DNA of 64,000 nucleotides from Metallyticus violacea (taxonomy: Eukaryota; Arthropoda; Insecta; Mantodea; Metallyticidae), in contig CM060842.1 in assembly GCA_030762175.1 (NCBI GenBank), positions 43,215,001 to 43,279,000 on the forward strand, read 5' to 3'. Position numbers and translations under genes: made by a program. Shown piece by piece: positions 35,965-47,537 of the stretch. The notes under the pieces are model-generated. The model had not been told where the DNA came from. It saw only the letters and a program-made list of their open reading frames with translations, and made no database searches. Position 1 is the first letter of the stretch, and each line of letters opens with the position of its first letter.

Positions 35965-36744
35965 CAAGGCTACATACTTGAAAGTTCTTGTTATCTATAG
36001 CACGCTAAGAACAAAATGAACAATTGATTCTTTCTCAATCCTTCAGCTGCAAATGACGTGATTTTCATTAGTGTTGCCTTATCCAGCCCATAGTACTGCA
36101 AACTATGCATTATTTATAGAACGATCCTTGCGCATATCTAGAAACATATACATACACGCAACCGTTTTGAAAATGTATAAGTATATAATATTTTGGAAAG
36201 CTGAATTCGAAACTGGCTTAGTTTTCCTCTATCACGTACTGTTTTTCCACAATGTATATTGGCTCTTTTCGCCACGTAAATATGCAGTTTTTGTATTACT
36301 ATTTTGTAATATGAATATATCTTATTTCAAAAATCTGGGATATATATACACCCTAGCTAAGTGGTCACAAATTCCAAGTAAAATGTAATACAAGGCCTTG
36401 AAAAGCCTTCTATTTACTTTTCCTTTTGCCAATGAGGGGTGGATGGTCCTTCTCTGCGTAAAGTTTCGGAAACGATTCGTCTTAGCATCCAATAGAAACC
36501 TTCCAATCATCGATCCTGATTATCTTCTTTCCATTTCCTGAAAGTTCTAACGGAAGCGCTTTCCTTGTTCTTCGCCCACAGCACCATAGTTATCCGAGAA
36601 AGCCTTTTAAGCTCGCTGAACACCCCAACACTAAATTTCTCTATCATATTTTAACTATGTCCACATAATCAGGGTACTTACTGTTTCCTAGAAATGTTCT
36701 TACTGTACTTTTGAAGGAAAACCCTCTTTCAACTTCAGTCATTG
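35965..36744. other. Spacer between two mariners
   Basis: A 105-codon open frame at 36071-36388 shows no recognisable domain. No repeat boundary was found. Confidence 0.45.
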
Positions 36745-36746
36745 TA

Positions 36747-38006
36747 CGAGGATGAGTCCGTAGGTTTTCGGCCTAACCATTTTCTAGGTATGATAAAGAC
36801 AAAAACTACATTTCACTTTTCAATGTAGTTAACCCTTATTGCAATACACCTCTCACGTCTTTGAATTAACATTTCAAACACGCCCCAAATATAGTCAGAA
36901 GTCTTGTCTGCAAAATGGGCATAAACAGCATCCAACACTTCTTCGTCAACTTCCTTCCTCGAAGATCCTTCTCGAGTTTTGAGAAGAGGAAATAGTCACC
37001 GGGAGCTACATCTGGGCTGTAGGGTAGATGGTCCATCTCCTTCATCCACATTTCTTCACAGCTTCCTTTGATACAAGATCTGTGTGCATAGGCGCTTTGT
37101 CGTGCAGAAGATGCACACCATTACTCAGCTTTCCTTGCATTTTCTCCTTGATGGAAGCACGTAGTCTGTGCAGTATGCCACCACAGTACTCCCCATTTAC
37201 TGTAGTGTTCCTCTCCTTGAAGTCAATGAAGAATATTCCTTCACAGTCCCAAAAGATTGTGGCCATGATATGCTTGATTGAGTGACCTTGGCCTTTAAAG
37301 ACGGTTCTTTGCCAGGTTTACGCCACTCCATTGGTTCTCTTTTGGACAAGGGATCATACTAGAGGACCATAATTTCATCTCCTGTAACAATGGTTTGCAG
37401 AACCTCTCTCTCGTTGCCATGGCAGAGCTCCAAAAATGCCTGACAACAGATGACTCGTTGCTGCTTTTGAGCTGAGGAAAGAAGTCTAGGCACTAACCTT
37501 ATTCATGTTTAAATGTTTATGAATAAGGACTTGTTTTAGAAAGGTCCAACCTTGCTGCTATTTCTGTACTTTGGAGCCACCGTTCTTCCATAATTTCTCC
37601 TTTCACAAAAACGATGTTTTCAGGAGTGAGCACCTCCAAGGGCCGACCTGTACGCTCTTCGTCTTCAAAGCTTTCTAGACCCATTAGAAAAAGTTTAGTC
37701 CATTCTTATACGGTAGAATATGAGGGGGATGCTTCCCCATATTTACCGTCCAGTCGCTTTTTAATTTCATTTGGAGTAAGTCCATCTTTCGTGAAGAACT
37801 TAATAACAGCTTGATACTCAATTCTGAACATGTCCCAATCTTCTACACGTAGCCTTCTTTATACAACTACATCTGAACAACTGAACAAGCGGAGCGGAAT
37901 TTACAGCTGCAAATATTTACTTAACAGATAAGGTATGACATCAGATAAGACTTGTAAAGGCGATAATGCTTATCGGCGAGGTCGGAAACTTATGGACCTA
38001 CCTTCG
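36747..38006 (-). mobile_element. Best-preserved mariner: TIRs, TA duplication, DD34D
   Basis: The left terminus CGAGGATGAGTCCGTAGG and the right terminus, read inward, CGAAGGTAGGTCCATAAG are imperfect inverted repeats of about 35 bp. TA flanks both ends (36745-36746 and 38007-38008). The 1260-bp length and a single minus-strand transposase frame of the right size make this a complete element. It is inactivated by point stops, frameshifts and local rearrangement. It has no insertion inside it. Confidence 0.95.
36813..37831 (-). pseudogene. Mariner transposase pseudogene, near full length
   Basis: The start is MFRIEYQAVIKFFTKDGLTP at 37831. DNA-binding blocks follow: NEIKKRLDGKYGEASPSYS, EWTKLFLMGLESFEDEERTG and LTPENIVFVKGEIMEERWLQ. 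The catalytic domain has TIVTGDE (first Asp), SLTSRRGT/DFKERNTTVNGEYCG, VHLLHDKAPMHTD (second Asp) and LPYSPDVAPGDYFLF (third Asp). Thirty-four residues separate the second and third Asp, the mariner DD34D signature. It ends RCIAIRVNYIEK with stop at 36813-36815. The ORF length of about 339 codons is typical. At least three stops and several frameshifts break it. Confidence 0.95.
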
Positions 38007-38220
38007 TATATTGGAATTCTTAATCTAACAACGGTTTGTATTCAGGCCAAAAACCATGCTTTCTTTATATTTGGCTTCTGATAGTTCCGAGAGCTTTTGG
38101 CCAATGTACTTGAAGTGTTTTTAATTTTTCGGCAAAGTTTTAAGAAACTGCTTCATGGTGCTTAAATTCACATGACAAAGTGACAAACAAACATTTTGGG
38201 TGAACAAAATGTCGATTCCC

Positions 38221-38223
<3 letters not shown>

Positions 38224-38250
<27 letters not shown>
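38224..38250. repeat. Poly(A) tract
   Basis: A 27-base run of A with no recognisable retroposon body beside it. Confidence 0.95.
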
Positions 38251-38255
<5 letters not shown>

Positions 38256-39420
38256 GTGGCTAGTGATATCTTTTGTGTTGGTTTCTTGCTCTGCTGTAGC
38301 TTTCATAGATAAAATATGGAAATATGGTATATTTGTCTTGACCAAGCAACCTGCCCAACACATATAGATTTCCAAAATTGATTCCATTATGAGCATTGTA
38401 TTTTATTTTAGAAAATAAATTAAGTCATAGCTTTCTTTAATATACACTAAATTATCTACAGGTAAGAAAACATTCTTTACATATGTGTATAGCTCTCAGA
38501 TTCCGTTTCCAGGAAAAGCTTCACCCATTTTGTACTCCATATCATACTTTTGATTGAAACCAGGAATATCTCTGCAATAAACTAACCACTATCTTGATAA
38601 AAGTAAAAAATAAATTGCCTTCTTTCAATTTGGAGCCCAAGAGTAGAGTTCAATTTCTCCCCCCCCCCATTTTTTTTTTTTTTTTTTATTTTTTCTCCTC
38701 TCTCTAAATCTCAAGTCTCCTACTAAATTATGGAGTTTAGGCAGAGTCAACGGTCAAAGAGTTTGGGGTTTCTGTGTTATTCTTCATCAAAACTATCTGA
38801 ATCAAAGTCACTGCTATTAGAAGAAGTATATTCTAATATATCTGGTATCTTAGGGAGAGATAAGTCTGGGTCATGAGCTAATGGAAGGGTTGAATGTAAA
38901 ATAGCACTCTTGTTTCTACTGCTATAGCCGTTAATATTGCAAAGGTAAAAATAACAATCATTATTGTGATTCTTTGGCTCCCTTCATATCATTGGAACAC
39001 ACAATCTGAATATTTTCTTTTTACCTTTACACCACTTTCTTACAACTTCTACCCTAATGTAACAAACTTTGTGTTGAGCCCACGGTTTGTCTTGATCTTC
39101 CAGCTTTATTCCAGAAACTTTTCATTGAAAGTTGTAAGGTTTCTTTTGTATTTTTTTTAATTATAAATATCTGGAGAATTCACATTACTAAGCATCTATG
39201 TTTCACCAGACAGAGTATAATATAAATTAAGGAATGTAAATCATTAAACACTATAGCCACAGACATCTAGATTTTTGCTTTGTCCACCAATATGCCAGTA
39301 GGAGAAATTGCCATTATTAGTACAGATTTACGAAAGAATGTACATCTCATATAAAAGATCGGCATTTCATTATAGTAAAAATTGTAATGATTCCAATAAT
39401 ATTAAATGTTCTTATATAAT
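38251..39420. other. No recognised features apart from a homopolymer patch
   Basis: A C run followed by a long T run lies at about 38660-38690. No gene or transposon motif was recognised. Confidence 0.5.
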
Positions 39421-39423
39421 ACT

Positions 39424-39768
39424 ATGCCGGCCTTGATGATCCAGCGGGAACGCGCTCTCTTCTGGGCCCAAGGTTTGAGGATTTAAATCTGGCCAGAGTT
39501 CATAGATTTTTCAGAACGTAAAAAGTTCGAGCCGCCGGCCCCGTATCGCAGATAAGGGCGCGCTAAACAACCCCATATTTGAAAAAAGAGGTCCCTGGAC
39601 AAAATTACGTTTTACACCCAATGCCTTAGTTCCCTGTCAACTGGCACTAAAGGCAATGGGTTTAACAACCGTCCCTCTGCCCTCTGTAGAAATATTAGCA
39701 GAATTGAAATTATCTTTGGTAATCGAACCTGCCTCATGGAATATTACAACAACAACAACAACAACAAC

Positions 39769-39802
<34 letters not shown>
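39424..39802 (+). mobile_element. Third SINE family, ending in (CAA)n(TAA)n
   Basis: The segment opens GCCGGCCTTGATGATCCAGC, tRNA-like, with a B-box-like GGTTTGAGGATTTAAATC about 45 bases on. The body includes GCCGGCCCCGTATCGCAG and CAATGCCTTAGTTCCCTGTC. It ends in a (CAA)n(TAA)n run at about 39747-39802, a typical retroposon 3' tail. It matches neither of the other two SINE families here. Acceptor-stem pairing is poor and I found no clear target duplication, so the SINE call is probable rather than certain. Confidence 0.6.
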
Positions 39803-39804
<2 letters not shown>

Positions 39805-41935
39805 TGTAAATTAATTTTCTAAAAACGTTTACGTGATAGAGCATTTTAAACGTCATTTTTGACTTCAGCACTTAAAAATAATTAAAGAGGTGGTAAAGTT
39901 TTAAGAAAATCTTTATCTTCGTAGGCCTGTGTAATTGGGCTAGTGATTATAAAAACAACTGCTCTAAGATGAACGCGGCGAGAACAGAAAGTTTCCAATT
40001 TTTAAGGTCCAGAAAATAAGAGAACGAGTAATTTCCTCTCTAACGAGCATCTTTCTTGATAAGCTTACGAACTCTACATGGTCTGCTAGGCACGCCAGAA
40101 AGGCATCAATTTTGACATACTCCATGACCATTCAATGAAGCGATGATTGTTGGTTTCCAAGACAACCAACATGCACGAATGGTCAGTATCAAAAATCATT
40201 CGGGTGACTGCCTTCCTCGGCGGCTGAACTACATAGGTAGATAGCTAGCCATTATCTAGTAAGATCTACAGAGATAATTACGTAACTACTTTATACTTGT
40301 ATTGCATTTTTTTCAATATCATCCATTTTTTCCCCCTTTTCATTTCTTTCTTTCTTCTTCCCCTCCCCCTTTTACTCATATATGAAAGAGAATATACTTC
40401 CTTATATCGCTATGTTTTAGAAAAGCGTTTGTTACTATGACTACAATAGCTATTTTAGAGAGCTCATTATTAAGTAATTTTTTTAATTCAAAGCACTCAA
40501 ATTAGGAGCTATATTTTATAACACTCGGTGCTATCAAATGTTCGTAACATTTCCAGGATTACCAATTTTGGTTTAATAAGGAATGAAATTATTGCTAACA
40601 TGTAAGTGGACACAACTTAGCTGCATATTTTATAAGTATTACTTTTTTATAATTTTTACATTCCTCGCAGCAATTTTGAAGTCATACTATAGTCCAATCA
40701 GTAGTATCACATAAATTTATTTCTAAGATTTATTTGCATATGCAAATGTTGGCAACCCTGGAACCATGTCAGGCAAAGAAAATAATAACAACTAGCGCTC
40801 TTATTTCTCATGCCTACTGCACTTCTTTGGGCGCGAGAAAATTACATTTTATAATTATAATAATAAAAAAACAAAATGCTCGCACGTAATTTTACCCCAG
40901 GGTGCGAAATCATGTTTTCTTGTCCTTTTATAATGAAAGGAGTCCTCTCCCCTTCCAGGAAATTTTGATGCAAAATTGTTGGTGGGGTGAAAATCCCCCT
41001 CCCCACAATTTCGCACCCGTTTTATTCCCTCTCCAAATAATTTTAAAAAAATTACTACCACTAGGACATTAGTAGCTTTGTTCAGAGATTGTGTAACATT
41101 TCTTCCATGTTCCTCTTAGTTAGAAACAAGCAAATTATTATAATTATAATATATTTTAAAACATTAAGGGATCTCTAAGGACAGTGAATTATAAACATGT
41201 AAAATGTGTTACAAGGGTGTTAAACGAGCCTCCAGCCTAGTTTCGCAAACTTAACCTATCTATTAAATAAAGCGTCATTTTACACTTGTATTATAAATAA
41301 CTATTTTGCAACTTAATGCATTTTGTGACTTTCGTTCAATGCTCCAGGCCTCTTGCCAGAGAACCAAGCACATCGGTGTTACATATTCTCTCTTTCAAAT
41401 ACGCACTTCGTTGACACGCACACCGCATGTTCTTGAAGAAGGTCTAAAGGTCTGATCCTGTGTTCGTGATGTCCATGCCTATCCTGGAAATGCCATATCC
41501 AGAGACTCACGAACAATTTAGTGGAGTGCAGAAATACCATCGTGTTCTTATTGTATTTTTATACTCTAGAGTGAAAGTGTTTGGCAGATTGTGTTAAATA
41601 CATTACTCCGAAAACCTTTTCAGATGTTTAAAAAAATGAAAGCAACCGATTTGTGCATAAACATACTTAAGTTAAGTAATTTTGTTAAATAGATACATAA
41701 TCACAGATATTAATAAAAAAAACTTCCTACTTTCTAGAGTTATTTTCCAGAAACAAAACTAGATTTTTTTTAACGATGTTTAACGTCCATTTTAATACTG
41801 ATATGAAGATTATTAGTTTTAATTTTTTTAGAAAAGTTGAATGAGTTGAAGATTTGGGAGATAAAAGTTGCTTTAATTTTTTGGAAGGGAATTTTGCAAT
41901 ATTTCTGTTTAACCCTAAAGGGTTATTAAATCCTG
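39805..41935. other. No recognised gene; a small fold-back lies inside
   Basis: The only structure seen is the inverted-repeat cluster at 40895-41022, listed separately. A short hairpin GTTGGTT/AACCAAC lies near 40149-40170. Confidence 0.5.
40895..41022. repeat. Nested inverted repeats (fold-back)
   Basis: GGGTGCGAAAT at 40900-40910 has a perfect reverse complement, ATTTCGCACCC, at 41008-41018. A second related arm, TGCAAAATTGTTGGTGGGG at about 40969-40986, pairs with CCCCACAATTTCGCA. The same 11-15-base word thus occurs three times in two orientations. It may be a small fold-back transposon or a decayed MITE. Confidence 0.5.
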
Positions 41936-41938
41936 TTT

Positions 41939-42178
41939 GATGAGACACCAGAGGCGGTGTATAATGATGATACATGAGATGATGAAAACACTCAGTGTTT
42001 TTTTTTTTTTTTTTTTTTTTTGGAGCGTTCCGGGCTTGAGTTTAGGGCATTTTCCCGGCATTTGTCATTTACGAGGACTGAGAAAAACCTGGAAAACAGT
42101 CAGGGAGGACGGTCCTGGTAGGAACCCCAGACCTCCCACTCAGAGTTCGCGACTTAACGACTTCGGCCACCCGTGGCG
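41939..42178 (-). mobile_element. tRNA-Ser-derived SINE, 3'-truncated
   Basis: The minus strand from 42178 reads CGCCACGGGTGGCCGAAGTC, then TTCCTACCAGGACCGTCC with a damaged B box (the TTCGAAT core is lost), CCAGGTTTTTCTCAGTCC and the pyrimidine/A-rich run (T tract at 42000-42021 on the plus strand). It stops within CACCGCCTCTGGTGTCTC and so lacks the last 30 or so bases of the family. Confidence 0.9.
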
Positions 42179-42179
42179 A

Positions 42180-42640
42180 TAAACGACTAGATGAAAAACT
42201 AGCTATGAAACGCATTTTGAAATATTATAGACTATAAAACCTAACATTTTTTATATCATATATAAGAGTAAATTTTAGTCAAATTTCTTAGCTATTTTTG
42301 AAAGTTTAAAACATTTTGTTGGCACTGGCTGGTTTAAAGGGCTAACAGTACGACAGCCATTCGGGGCCAAAGCCCCAAACGGTTTAAAATTCCTTCAGTT
42401 TATTAAGAAACGGGCTTCACACATGCGACCCTCGGGTTACTTCCCCTGAATAGAGGTTTTATGGCCCTTTTGTTGGCTTTCAAGGCTTCCGCAAACAAAC
42501 ACAAAGGAACTTTTTTTTTATATTTTTTTATTCAACTAGCGTGTTAGCATTATATCATATTATACATATGCTATCTACATTACTAATTGCAATTCAAATA
42601 TTATCATTTGGCTTACATAAATGTACATTATATGTATATT
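42180..42640. other. No recognised features
   Basis: A GC-richer patch at about 42330-42480 is unassigned. Confidence 0.45.
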
Positions 42641-42659
42641 TCAGTGGGGACGGATCAGA

Positions 42660-44035
42660 GGAACTGTTTCAAATATCAGCAAAAATAGAGAAACAATTTC
42701 AAAACAAAAACATCGGAAGTCATGTGGTCCTGATGATATTGCAACGGAAGTCTTGAAGGGAAGATTATAATATCCTATCTTGTGCGCTTATTGAACATAT
42801 CTCTAAATAGTTCTAGCCTACCAGAAGACTGAAAGCCCGCTGGGGTAGTCCCTAATCCTAAGCGTAGTATTTAAAAAAAAGTATAAATAAAAATTACAGA
42901 CCGATTAGTCTCACATCTGTCGTGTGTAAAGTATGGAGCATTTAGTACATCAATATGTTTGCAGTATCCTTAATTACAAAGACTAGTTCTGAAACCACCA
43001 ACGTAGTTTCAGGAAAGGGTTTTGTTGCGGTAGCCAAATTATTTCATTAGTTCAAGACCCAATTGAAGAGGGAGATAAGATTAATGCAATAGTCGAAAGC
43101 TTTTGATTTAGTATCGCTCACTTATTAGAAGATAAAGTCAGTGAAATAAAAATAAATAAAAGGTTGTACTTTGAATTAAAAAAATTTAGAAGATTGTACC
43201 TAGAGAGTTAGTTTAGGTAAAAAAAAATAAAAATAAAAAAAATAACAAAAGTCCACAAAGTAGTACTCTTGAACCATTATTCTTTATAACAGTCAAAAGT
43301 ACGATTATTTGCCGACGTTTGTATTCTTTATAGAAAAATTAACGACAGTTACGATATGATCACTTTACAAGCGATCTTAATAGCATTTCCAATTGGGCGG
43401 TTACACTTGGGATTATAACAACTAGATTGTAAGAGTAAGGCAATGCCATTTTGTAAACGTTGAGAAGAAATTAATCTTAATTGTAAACTCGATGAAGTAG
43501 AAATTCTCCAGGAAAACTGCTGTAAACATCTAGGAGTTTACTTTAAGTTCTAAACTTACATGGAACGAACATAATGATAATGCTATGAGGAAAGTATGGA
43601 GGGAGGTACACTTTGTTATGAGAATACTAATAAAAGCCAGTTCAAAATCGGAGGAGTTCCTTTTTTATCATTAGTTCGCCCATTTTGGAGCAGCTTGTTG
43701 GGATCCATGCAGGATGTGTCAAATAAATATTCAGCAGCAAAATTCGTAAAAGGGGGGAAAAAAAAGAGCATGGAGACGAAAATGTTAAAAAGTATTAAGT
43801 TGGGAATCACTAGCAGAGAGCATAACGTCATTATACGTACAAAACGCACATAAAACCAAATGCATGGAGGGATATCACAGCCAGGTTAAAATAACCAACA
43901 TACTATGGCTTTAAAATCAATTGCAGGCAACAGAGAACGATGTAGGTAAATTCTCTTTCATAAATAAAGTCATAAATGACTGTAATGAATTATTTGCAAT
44001 TGTATTTGAGGGTTGTCTTGCTTTGATTCAAAAGT
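42660..44035 (+). mobile_element. Jockey/CR1-like LINE reverse-transcriptase relic (family B)
   Basis: The fragment runs in the normal order of a non-LTR reverse transcriptase. KSCGPDDIATEVLKG (about 42715) comes first, then WKPAGVVPNPK, ITDRLVSHLS/NYRPISLTSVVCK-like (about 42895-42930), GCCGS-QIISLVQDPIEEGDKI-type residues (43020-43090), QGSVLEPLFFI (about 43270) and RLFADVCILYRKINDSYD (about 43300), where the second Asp of the catalytic FADD box is Val. Later blocks are KLDEVEILQENCCKHLGVYF, AMRKVWREVHFVMRIL, and AWRDITAR with a short C-terminal tail to about 44035. Many stops and frameshifts. The 5' half with the endonuclease is missing, a usual 5' truncation. The clade is judged from the PDDI/GVY blocks and is not certain. 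Confidence 0.88.
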
Positions 44036-44249
44036 AATTTAAAATGGTATGTGTAGAAATACTTGGTTAATATAAGTAGATATGAATGTTAGTGTTAAAA
44101 TTTATATTTTTCCCAGACTACTTGAATATTTTTTAACATCTTATTGTATTTAATTGACTAGCTTCTCTTAACCTGTTTATATTATTATTCAAGCTGATTA
44201 GTGTTTATTCCTAAATATGCTGAATTATTTTTTAAAAATCTAATATTTT

Positions 44250-44251
<2 letters not shown>

Positions 44252-44287
<36 letters not shown>
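44252..44287. repeat. (AT)n microsatellite
   Basis: About eighteen AT units, just beyond the LINE relic. Confidence 0.95.
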
Positions 44288-44292
<5 letters not shown>

Positions 44293-44329
44293 GTGAATAT
44301 GTGTGACATTACAGTTGAAATTTATTTAT

Positions 44330-44640
44330 GTACTTTGAATATTTAAATAAATTAATGTGTATTTAACTAGATTGACATATGTTTAGTTAAGTGAAATGTA
44401 TTTAAGTTAATATGTGTAAAACTAAATTGAAATATATTCATTTAGTTTGAAGTATTTACATAGGTTGATGTGTATCTAAGTAGATTAACATGTTTTATTT
44501 AAGTGTATGTAATTAAGTTAAACGGCGTGTAAATGCATATGAAATTAATTCGACATGTATTTAAATTAGATTTATTTATTCAATTCTAGATTAATACGTA
44601 TTTAATTAAGTTAACTTGTTTCCTTTTTAAGTATTTTGAA
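44330..44640. repeat. Degenerate minisatellite, period about 20 bp
   Basis: Related units follow one another: TTAATGTGTATTTAACTAGA, TTGACATATGTTTAGTTAAG, TTAATATGTGTAAAACTAAA, TTGAAGTATTTACATAGG, TTGATGTGTATCTAAGTAGA and TTAACATGTTTTATTTAAG, with variable length of about 15-21. The shared core is roughly TT(A/G)A..TGT.T.TAA(G/C)TAA. The array is old and could be an expanded 3' untranslated repeat of the LINE upstream, though other explanations are open. Confidence 0.6.
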
Positions 44641-46085
44641 TAAAATATCATTTATTTTCATGAGGTATTAGGTGTAAGCCAATCGCAGTTAGGAATTAAT
44701 GGTTTTCAAAAAGTTGACTTTGAATGATATTGCACCTAGAATTGCGAGTAGAAATTAGCTATGCTGACACTATTTATAGTTAACGTTTTTTAACAAAATG
44801 TAACTCTATTTTAATCCACAAAAACCAGTTATCTGATATTTTGAACACTTTTGTAAATAACCTATAAAACTGTCTTTGATAATTCTGCAGTGCGAACTTC
44901 TGCAGGTCTTATACTAAGGAAACACAGGAGAAAAAATGCTTGAAATAATAGCACGCTTTGTTCTGATCATTTTCTAGCAAAGGATATTACCATTTTCGTT
45001 AGTTCACAAAACTTTCACTCCAATGTAAGTAGTAGAAACACGGAAACCTTGGCGGATTTCAAAGCAACATTTTCCCGTCACCGCTTATCTGTTATCTCTT
45101 GCTTGATAAGAGTGTACTTTTAATCCTTGCAACACGCGTTTCCACTTCCAGGAACAATAACTCGGTCTAGCAGTTTCATGACAAACCTACATGTCTGTTT
45201 GTGCGTAAAATTAGAAACGTACATAATGTGCTTGCTTTATGATACATGTGTTATTACTAGGTTTATATTTAAAAACGTCTCATGTAGTATACTCAAAAGT
45301 GAAGTGAACACACAAAGTTTTGCAGACAAAGCGAGAACAACGGCACAGTTACGAAATAACTCGGATGTTGAATGAAAGATGTGAAAATATTCAATAGTCC
45401 GTCACGCAGGAGCTATGTAAACTGTGCGAATTTTTCACCTCAGAAAAGTGAGGTCCTTATTTTATTTTAATATAAATACCGAGTTCCCTTTAAAAAAAAA
45501 TTGCGGCCGCTAGAGCAAGCTTTCAATTTTTTAAAAACGTTTAGCTTTGCGTAACCCTCCACTCCAAATGGCCCAATTTTTTCGTGTTACCGAACTCAAT
45601 GAATCGTTTGTTAATTCATGATTATAAGCCGAGTTTCGTTGAGAAAACAATTGCTACCGCTAGAACGGTAACAGACACACGTACACAAACACACACACAT
45701 ATATACATATATATACACACAAACATATATAAATATATACATACATAAACACACACACACACACATCTTTATCGGTGCCTAGTAAACAGAATCGATGGAT
45801 ATTTGGAAAGATTATTAAAAGCGAAATCCATGGGTACAACCGCAACAGCTTACATTCCTTCGAAATCCCTTAAGAATAACAACAAATAAATGTTTTACGA
45901 GTACGGCTGCAATTGCTTCATTCCTTCGGAATTCGCTAAAAAGCTCATCTCATTTGTAAAGAAACAAATCAAGTACATTTGAGCCTACAACCATGTTACG
46001 TTCATCTTTTTCGGTACCCGAGAAATTTTCTGACCAATACTTTTGATATCCTCTAAGGTTCCGAGCAGAAGAGTCCTGACAGATC
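44641..46085. other. No recognised gene; CA/TA simple repeats inside
   Basis: CA- and TA-rich simple sequence lies at about 45673-45765. Two short similar phrases, CTTACATTCCTTCGAAAT and CTTCATTCCTTCGGAATT, lie about 70 bp apart near 45850-45935. Nothing else is supported. Confidence 0.5.
45673..45765. repeat. Mixed (CA)n/(TA)n simple repeat
   Basis: Alternating purine-pyrimidine dinucleotides with interruptions. Open frames read from it are artefacts. Confidence 0.9.
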
Positions 46086-46099
46086 AGTAACAATGGAAA

Positions 46100-46815
46100 A
46101 CAATAGAGGTGCATCAAATATAAAACGGAATTTTTATTTTATAGCTTGTTGAGTAATACGGAGTAAGACACGCATTTCAGGAGTTACACCTGGGCGTTAC
46201 AGGAGTGAGGAAAACCGGTTCGCCTCGCATAGCCGTTTCGTTTGTCATGAAAGAGCAAGATTATGTGTGAGACATTAAGTGCGGCGCAAATGTTTCAGAG
46301 CAAGACGAAATACTGTAGACATGGAAGTCACCAATGTTAGACCTTATCGATGTGACCAACGTTTGACAGCTTCTGAAATCGCTTCTGATGTTGGCATAAA
46401 TTGTGAAACTATATTCCAACATTTCAGATCTTGGATTGTCGAAGTCTCCGCAAGGATTAAAAGGCTGCACGTGTAGGAGACTTTTGGCTCAATGAGAAAT
46501 GTTTTTGCATCGAATCGAAACATGAGTACACCACTATACTCCTGAGTAGAAGCAAGTGAGCATGGAGGAGATGAAAAATGTCAAAACAAACTCTCGCCTC
46601 TTAGCAGGGACAGTTTACTGGGACTCCCAAGGCATTTTGTTCATAGAGTTTCTTTGTGAACGTGGAACAATCAATGCTGATTATTACTGTCTGATTCTAT
46701 TTTATGCAAAACGTATTTATAAACAAAAGGACATCTACAACCGATTCTTGCAATTCTTCTCCAAGACAACGCCCTTCCGCATGCACCTGCTTGACAAACA
46801 CGGAAGCACACGATG
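46100..46815 (+). mobile_element. Partial mariner, truncated in the catalytic core
   Basis: The DNA-binding domain shows as CDQRLTASEIASDVGINCET (about 46350-46410). After a deletion the catalytic domain resumes with a decayed HHYTPE-like stretch, KQVSMEEMKNVKT, then TVYWDSQGILFIEFLCERGT and INADYYCLILFYAK, reaching MHLLDKHGSTR at 46815, close to the second catalytic Asp. Nothing of the third Asp block or C-terminus follows. The left limit is approximate and no terminal repeats were seen. Confidence 0.85.
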
Positions 46816-46990
46816 ATGAAATCTCTAGAAATAAAATATCTTATATTCTCTTTTGATTATTATTTAGCATTGTACGAAACAGGCTTTATATGCTTCCGGC
46901 CTGATCAAGTTGCAGTGAAATAATCGAAATCATTTTACATTGGAAATAGTCTACACTTCTTTCCTTGTTATCATTAAAAATAGCGCAACG

Positions 46991-46992
<2 letters not shown>
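46816..46992. other. Spacer between a mariner relic and simple repeats
   Basis: No recognisable signal. Confidence 0.5.

Positions 46993-47037
<45 letters not shown>
46993..47037. repeat. (AT)n microsatellite
   Basis: About twenty-two AT units directly adjoining the tandem duplication to the right. Confidence 0.95.
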
Positions 47038-47041
<4 letters not shown>

Positions 47042-47537
47042 TAACACTAATAATAAAAGTAGATAAACATAAAACACAGAGTAAGAGTCACACTTGAAAC
47101 TGCAAATAATAGTATTTTAGAAAACACAGAAATAAAATTAAAAGAATAATAGAAAATAGTAAAGAAGTCAAAAGCAAAACACGCAAAAGTAAAACACACA
47201 AAAGCAAATAAAGCTTAATAAGCAAAGTTAAAAGCAGCACCAGAGGTGCAAACAATATTAATGAAAAATAAAAATAAAGAAACACTATTAACAATGTAAC
47301 AAATTAACACTAATCATAAAAGTAGATAAACATAAAACACAGAGAAAGAGTCACACTTGAAACTGCAAAATATTTTAGAAAACACAGAAATAAAATTAAA
47401 AGAATAATAGAAAATAGTAAAGAAGTCAAAAGCAAAACACGCAAAAGTAAAACACACAAAAGCAAATAAAGCTTAATAAGTAAAGTTAAAAGCAGCACCA
47501 GAGGTGCAAACAATATTAATGAAAAATAAAAATAAAG
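47038..47537. repeat. Recent tandem duplication, period 263 bp
   Basis: The block starting AAATTAACACTAATAATAAA at 47038-47279 recurs at 47301-47537 with very few differences: a 6-bp deletion near 47369 and a handful of substitutions (for example AGTAAGAG against AGAAAGAG, AAGCAAAG against AAGTAAAG). A 21-bp piece, AAACACTATTAACAATGTAAC, lies between the copies. The near identity points to a recent event. Leu-rich open frames on the minus strand are composition artefacts of the purine-rich plus strand. Confidence 0.95.

Noticed and set aside
47088..47513. Two Leu-rich minus-strand frames that look like membrane proteins
   Set aside because: They are the two copies of a purine-rich tandem repeat read on the opposite strand; composition explains the Leu, Ile and Phe content.
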